Positions 48,108 to 49,799 of a DNA stretch of 49,799 nt are shown piece by piece (positions within the stretch are counted from its first letter, which is position 1; each line of letters opens with the position of its first letter). Below the pieces are notes generated by a model that searched no databases, was not told the origin of the DNA, and saw only the letters and a program-made list of their open reading frames with translations. A program made the position numbers and the translations under genes. The DNA lies in assembly GCA_021795235.1 (NCBI GenBank), contig JAJYPP010000020.1:1-49799 (forward strand), given 5' to 3'. The DNA comes from a bacterium. GTDB taxonomy: Bacteria > Chloroflexota > Dormibacteria > Aeolococcales > Bog-877.

Positions 48108-48826
48108 GCCCGGGCCCCGCCGCCTCCAGCGAGCAGGCCAGAGCCCTCGACCTGGCGGCGGAGCGGCAGGGCGTGCCCAGCGCAATGCTGATGGCGGTCG
48201 CCGGCTTCCAGGTCGCCAGGCTGGCCTCACGCCTGCTGGCGGAGATGTCCAAACCCAGCCCTGCAGTGGCGGTGCTGGTGGGCAAGGGCAACAATGGCGC
48301 GGACGCGTTGGTGGCGGCCCGCCACCTGGCGGCCTGGGGGACCCTGGTGCGCTGTCTTGTACTCGGAGCCCCCTTGAGCGAGACCGCCGTGGACCTGTCC
48401 AGAGCGGCCGCGGCTGCGGGCGCGCAGCTGCGGCAGGGGGTTCCTCGAGGCGGTGAGTGGTTGGCCGCCGCCGACTGGGCCCTTGGGGAGGCGTCGCTGG
48501 TCGTGGACGGACTCCTGGGCACCGGGGCCAAGGGAGCCCCTCGGGGGGACATGGCCGCTCTGATCGCGCGCGTGAACCGCAGTTCGGCCAGCGTGCTGGC
48601 GATCGACCTACCCAGCGGGCTCGACTGCGACTCCGGTGCGGCTCAAGGCGAGTGCGTCAGAGCCGACCACACCCTGATGCTGGGAGTGGCCAAGCGCGGG
48701 TGCACGGTCGTGGAGGCCGGGCCGTGGGTGGGCCGGCCGTGGGTGGCCGACATCGGGATCCCCGGCTCCTGCTACTTGGAGCTCGGACTCGAGCTCCCCT
48801 CGCCGATGGGGCCGGACCCGGCCTGA
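48104..48826 (+). CDS. nnrE: NAD(P)H-hydrate epimerase domain protein (YjeF N-terminal type)
   Basis: A 240-residue protein of the YjeF_N family, which epimerises damaged NAD(P)HX for repair. It has G-K-G-N-N-G-A-D-A-L-V-A-A-R-H-L (usual form G-x-G-N-N-G-G-D-G) and I-D-L-P-S-G-L-D-C-D-S-G. Two glycines of the first motif are alanine, which may alter the phosphate loop. The ADP-dependent dehydratase domain (C-terminal in YjeF) is absent. The TTG start overlaps the upstream stop, with GGAAGG nine bases upstream. Coupling with a SAM hydrolase suggests a metabolite-clearing unit. Confidence 0.82.
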   Translation: MSPGPAASSEQARALDLAAERQGVPSAMLMAVAGFQVARLASRLLAEMSKPSPAVAVLVGKGNNGADALVAARHLAAWGTLVRCLVLGAPLSETAVDLSRAAAAAGAQLRQGVPRGGEWLAAADWALGEASLVVDGLLGTGAKGAPRGDMAALIARVNRSSASVLAIDLPSGLDCDSGAAQGECVRADHTLMLGVAKRGCTVVEAGPWVGRPWVADIGIPGSCYLELGLELPSPMGPDPA

Positions 48827-48926
48827 CCTCGGCTTCGCAGCGGGCCGCAGCCCAGGGCAGGGTCCGCCAGCTCGCCCGCGGCCGGCTCACGCCGCCACCG
48901 CAGGCCGTGCCCGGCAGCGCTCCGAC

Positions 48927-49670
48927 CTACACCAGAGCTTCACCGCGGACCAGCAGGCGCGCCACCGTGAGCGTCTCAGAGATCGGGACCGCAACCGCCT
49001 CCAGCTGGCGGCGCGCCAGCCGGTCGAAGGCCGACGGCATGGCGCGGTAGGCCACCAACACCCCCTGGACTCCTCGACTCGACACCAGGGGGAGCAGCAC
49101 CATGGCGACATGCCCAGACCCCGGGGTCCCCACGTAGCGCGGGTCCGCCTCGGCGTCAGCCACGTATAGGGTCTGCTCCGCCTCCAGCGCCGCCCACATC
49201 AGGCCTCTCCCGCGCTCTCGGCGCTCGCCGACATCGATGGGCACCGGCGTTCCGCGGGCAGCCACCACCTCAAGGGTCTGGCCGCTTGGGTCGAGAACAC
49301 TCAGCTCCGCCCCGGGGAGCCCCAGCTCGGACTCCAGCAACTCCAGGATGCGCGAGGCCAGCAGAGGAAGATCGGTGACCGAGCGCAGTTCCTGCCCGAG
49401 CCGGGCGTAGAGGCGCCAGGCGGCGGTCTGGACGGTGCTGTGCTGCTCCGCCAAAGTCGCCGCGGTGGCCGACGCTCGGGCCGGCTCGGCCGAAGGCGGA
49501 GCGGCTCCCAGGGAAGTCTGGCCAAAGAGCTCGATCGCGGCCGCCACGACTGTGGGATCGAAGTGAGTCCCGGCGCACTGACGCAACTCCTCCACCGCCT
49601 CCGCCAGGGTTCGCGCGGCCCGATAGGGCCGATCCGTGGTCATCGCGTCCAGGGTGTCCGCCACCGTCAC
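48927..49670 (-). CDS. GAF-domain protein carrying only the tail of an HD-GYP domain (5'-truncated)
   Basis: A 247-codon frame. Residues 1-50 match the last part of an HD-GYP domain (V-A-D-T-L-D-A-M-T-T-D-R-P-Y-R and G-T-H-F-D-P-T-V-V), but the HD and GYP motifs that should come before are missing. Similarity extends four codons upstream (A-R-I-V) to an in-frame TGA at 49685-49683. Residues about 90-240 form a GAF domain (V-T-D-L-P-L-L-A-S-R-I-L, A-E-L-S-V-L-D-P-S-G, L-L-P-L-V-S-S-R-G-V-Q-G-V-L). It could not degrade c-di-GMP as it stands; it is a likely pseudogene or reused GAF module. Confidence 0.6.
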   Translation of the reverse strand: MTVADTLDAMTTDRPYRAARTLAEAVEELRQCAGTHFDPTVVAAAIELFGQTSLGAAPPSAEPARASATAATLAEQHSTVQTAAWRLYARLGQELRSVTDLPLLASRILELLESELGLPGAELSVLDPSGQTLEVVAARGTPVPIDVGERRERGRGLMWAALEAEQTLYVADAEADPRYVGTPGSGHVAMVLLPLVSSRGVQGVLVAYRAMPSAFDRLARRQLEAVAVPISETLTVARLLVRGEALV

Positions 49671-49799
49671 GATCCGAGCGTCTCAGAACAGCTAAGCGAT
49701 CCTGAGCGATGGCGTGCCTTCACGTCCTGGTCCCCAGTCCCCGTACGGACGGACTGGAGAGGCGTAGACGTTGCGGTGGAAGCCACGGCCCAGAGGCTC

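Overview
The window is about 50 kb of very GC-rich bacterial chromosome, densely packed on both strands, with frequent GTG and TTG starts. No rRNA, complete tRNA, CRISPR array or intact transposase was seen. The gene mix (a DUF2342 'F420-associated' metalloprotease, OtsA/OtsB trehalose enzymes, a holin-like/DUF3618 membrane pair, a KorA/KorB 2-oxoacid:ferredoxin oxidoreductase, a lone groEL under a CIRCE operator, a three-subunit proton-translocating transhydrogenase) fits a high-GC Terrabacteria-type organism such as an uncultured Dormibacterota, Chloroflexota or deep actinobacterial lineage. This placement is inference; no marker in the window fixes the phylum.

Left edge (1-2.2 kb): an accessory patch. 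It holds a DUF4258/DUF2283 toxin-antitoxin-like pair, a facing Xre/MbcA-type antitoxin gene whose RES toxin is reduced to an N-terminal stub, and two copies of the 3' half of a tRNA-Lys(CTT)-like sequence, which suggest old integration or duplication. Then comes core metabolism: an FMN reductase (2.2-2.8 kb); a divergent fatty-acid cluster with fabH-fabF on the minus strand and accD-accA on the plus strand, separated by a perfect 10-bp inverted repeat; an overlapping methylenetetrahydrofolate-reductase-like/aromatic-decarboxylase pair; and a MacB/FtsX-type ABC exporter (9.7-13.2 kb).

13.2-18.8 kb: a GNAT protein, two small membrane proteins, converging trehalose-phosphatase and trehalose-phosphate synthase genes, and a divergent arsR/arsM arsenic module with a palindromic operator lying on both -35 boxes. 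18.7-26.8 kb is a redox hub: korB, korA and an FAD/iron-sulfur oxidoreductase on the minus strand, divergent from pntAA-pntAB-pntB on the plus strand. Then follow a lipoprotein, folC, an APC permease, a KDPG-aldolase-like gene and a split proline-catabolic pair (proline dehydrogenase, P5C dehydrogenase) whose upstream side abuts remnants resembling the right ends of IS200/IS605-type (TnpB) elements. A TetR/MMPL-exporter pair shares a perfect 22-bp palindrome.

38.3-45.4 kb: a long run of minus-strand genes with mixed enzyme and signalling functions. In transcription order these are a GNAT protein, a metalloprotease, an acidic PATAN-like protein with a 60-bp tandem repeat, a methyltransferase, a four-cysteine small protein, a CitE-like lyase and a trans-sulfuration-type PLP enzyme. 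The right end has CIRCE-groEL with a strong terminator, a SAM hydrolase overlapping an NAD(P)HX epimerase, and a 5'-truncated HD-GYP/GAF gene.

Two window-wide patterns stand out. Ten gene junctions are four-base ATGA/GTGA/TTGA overlaps, indicating translational coupling. Several genes have a TANNNT-like -10 hexamer only 6-7 bases before the start codon, the hallmark of leaderless mRNAs.
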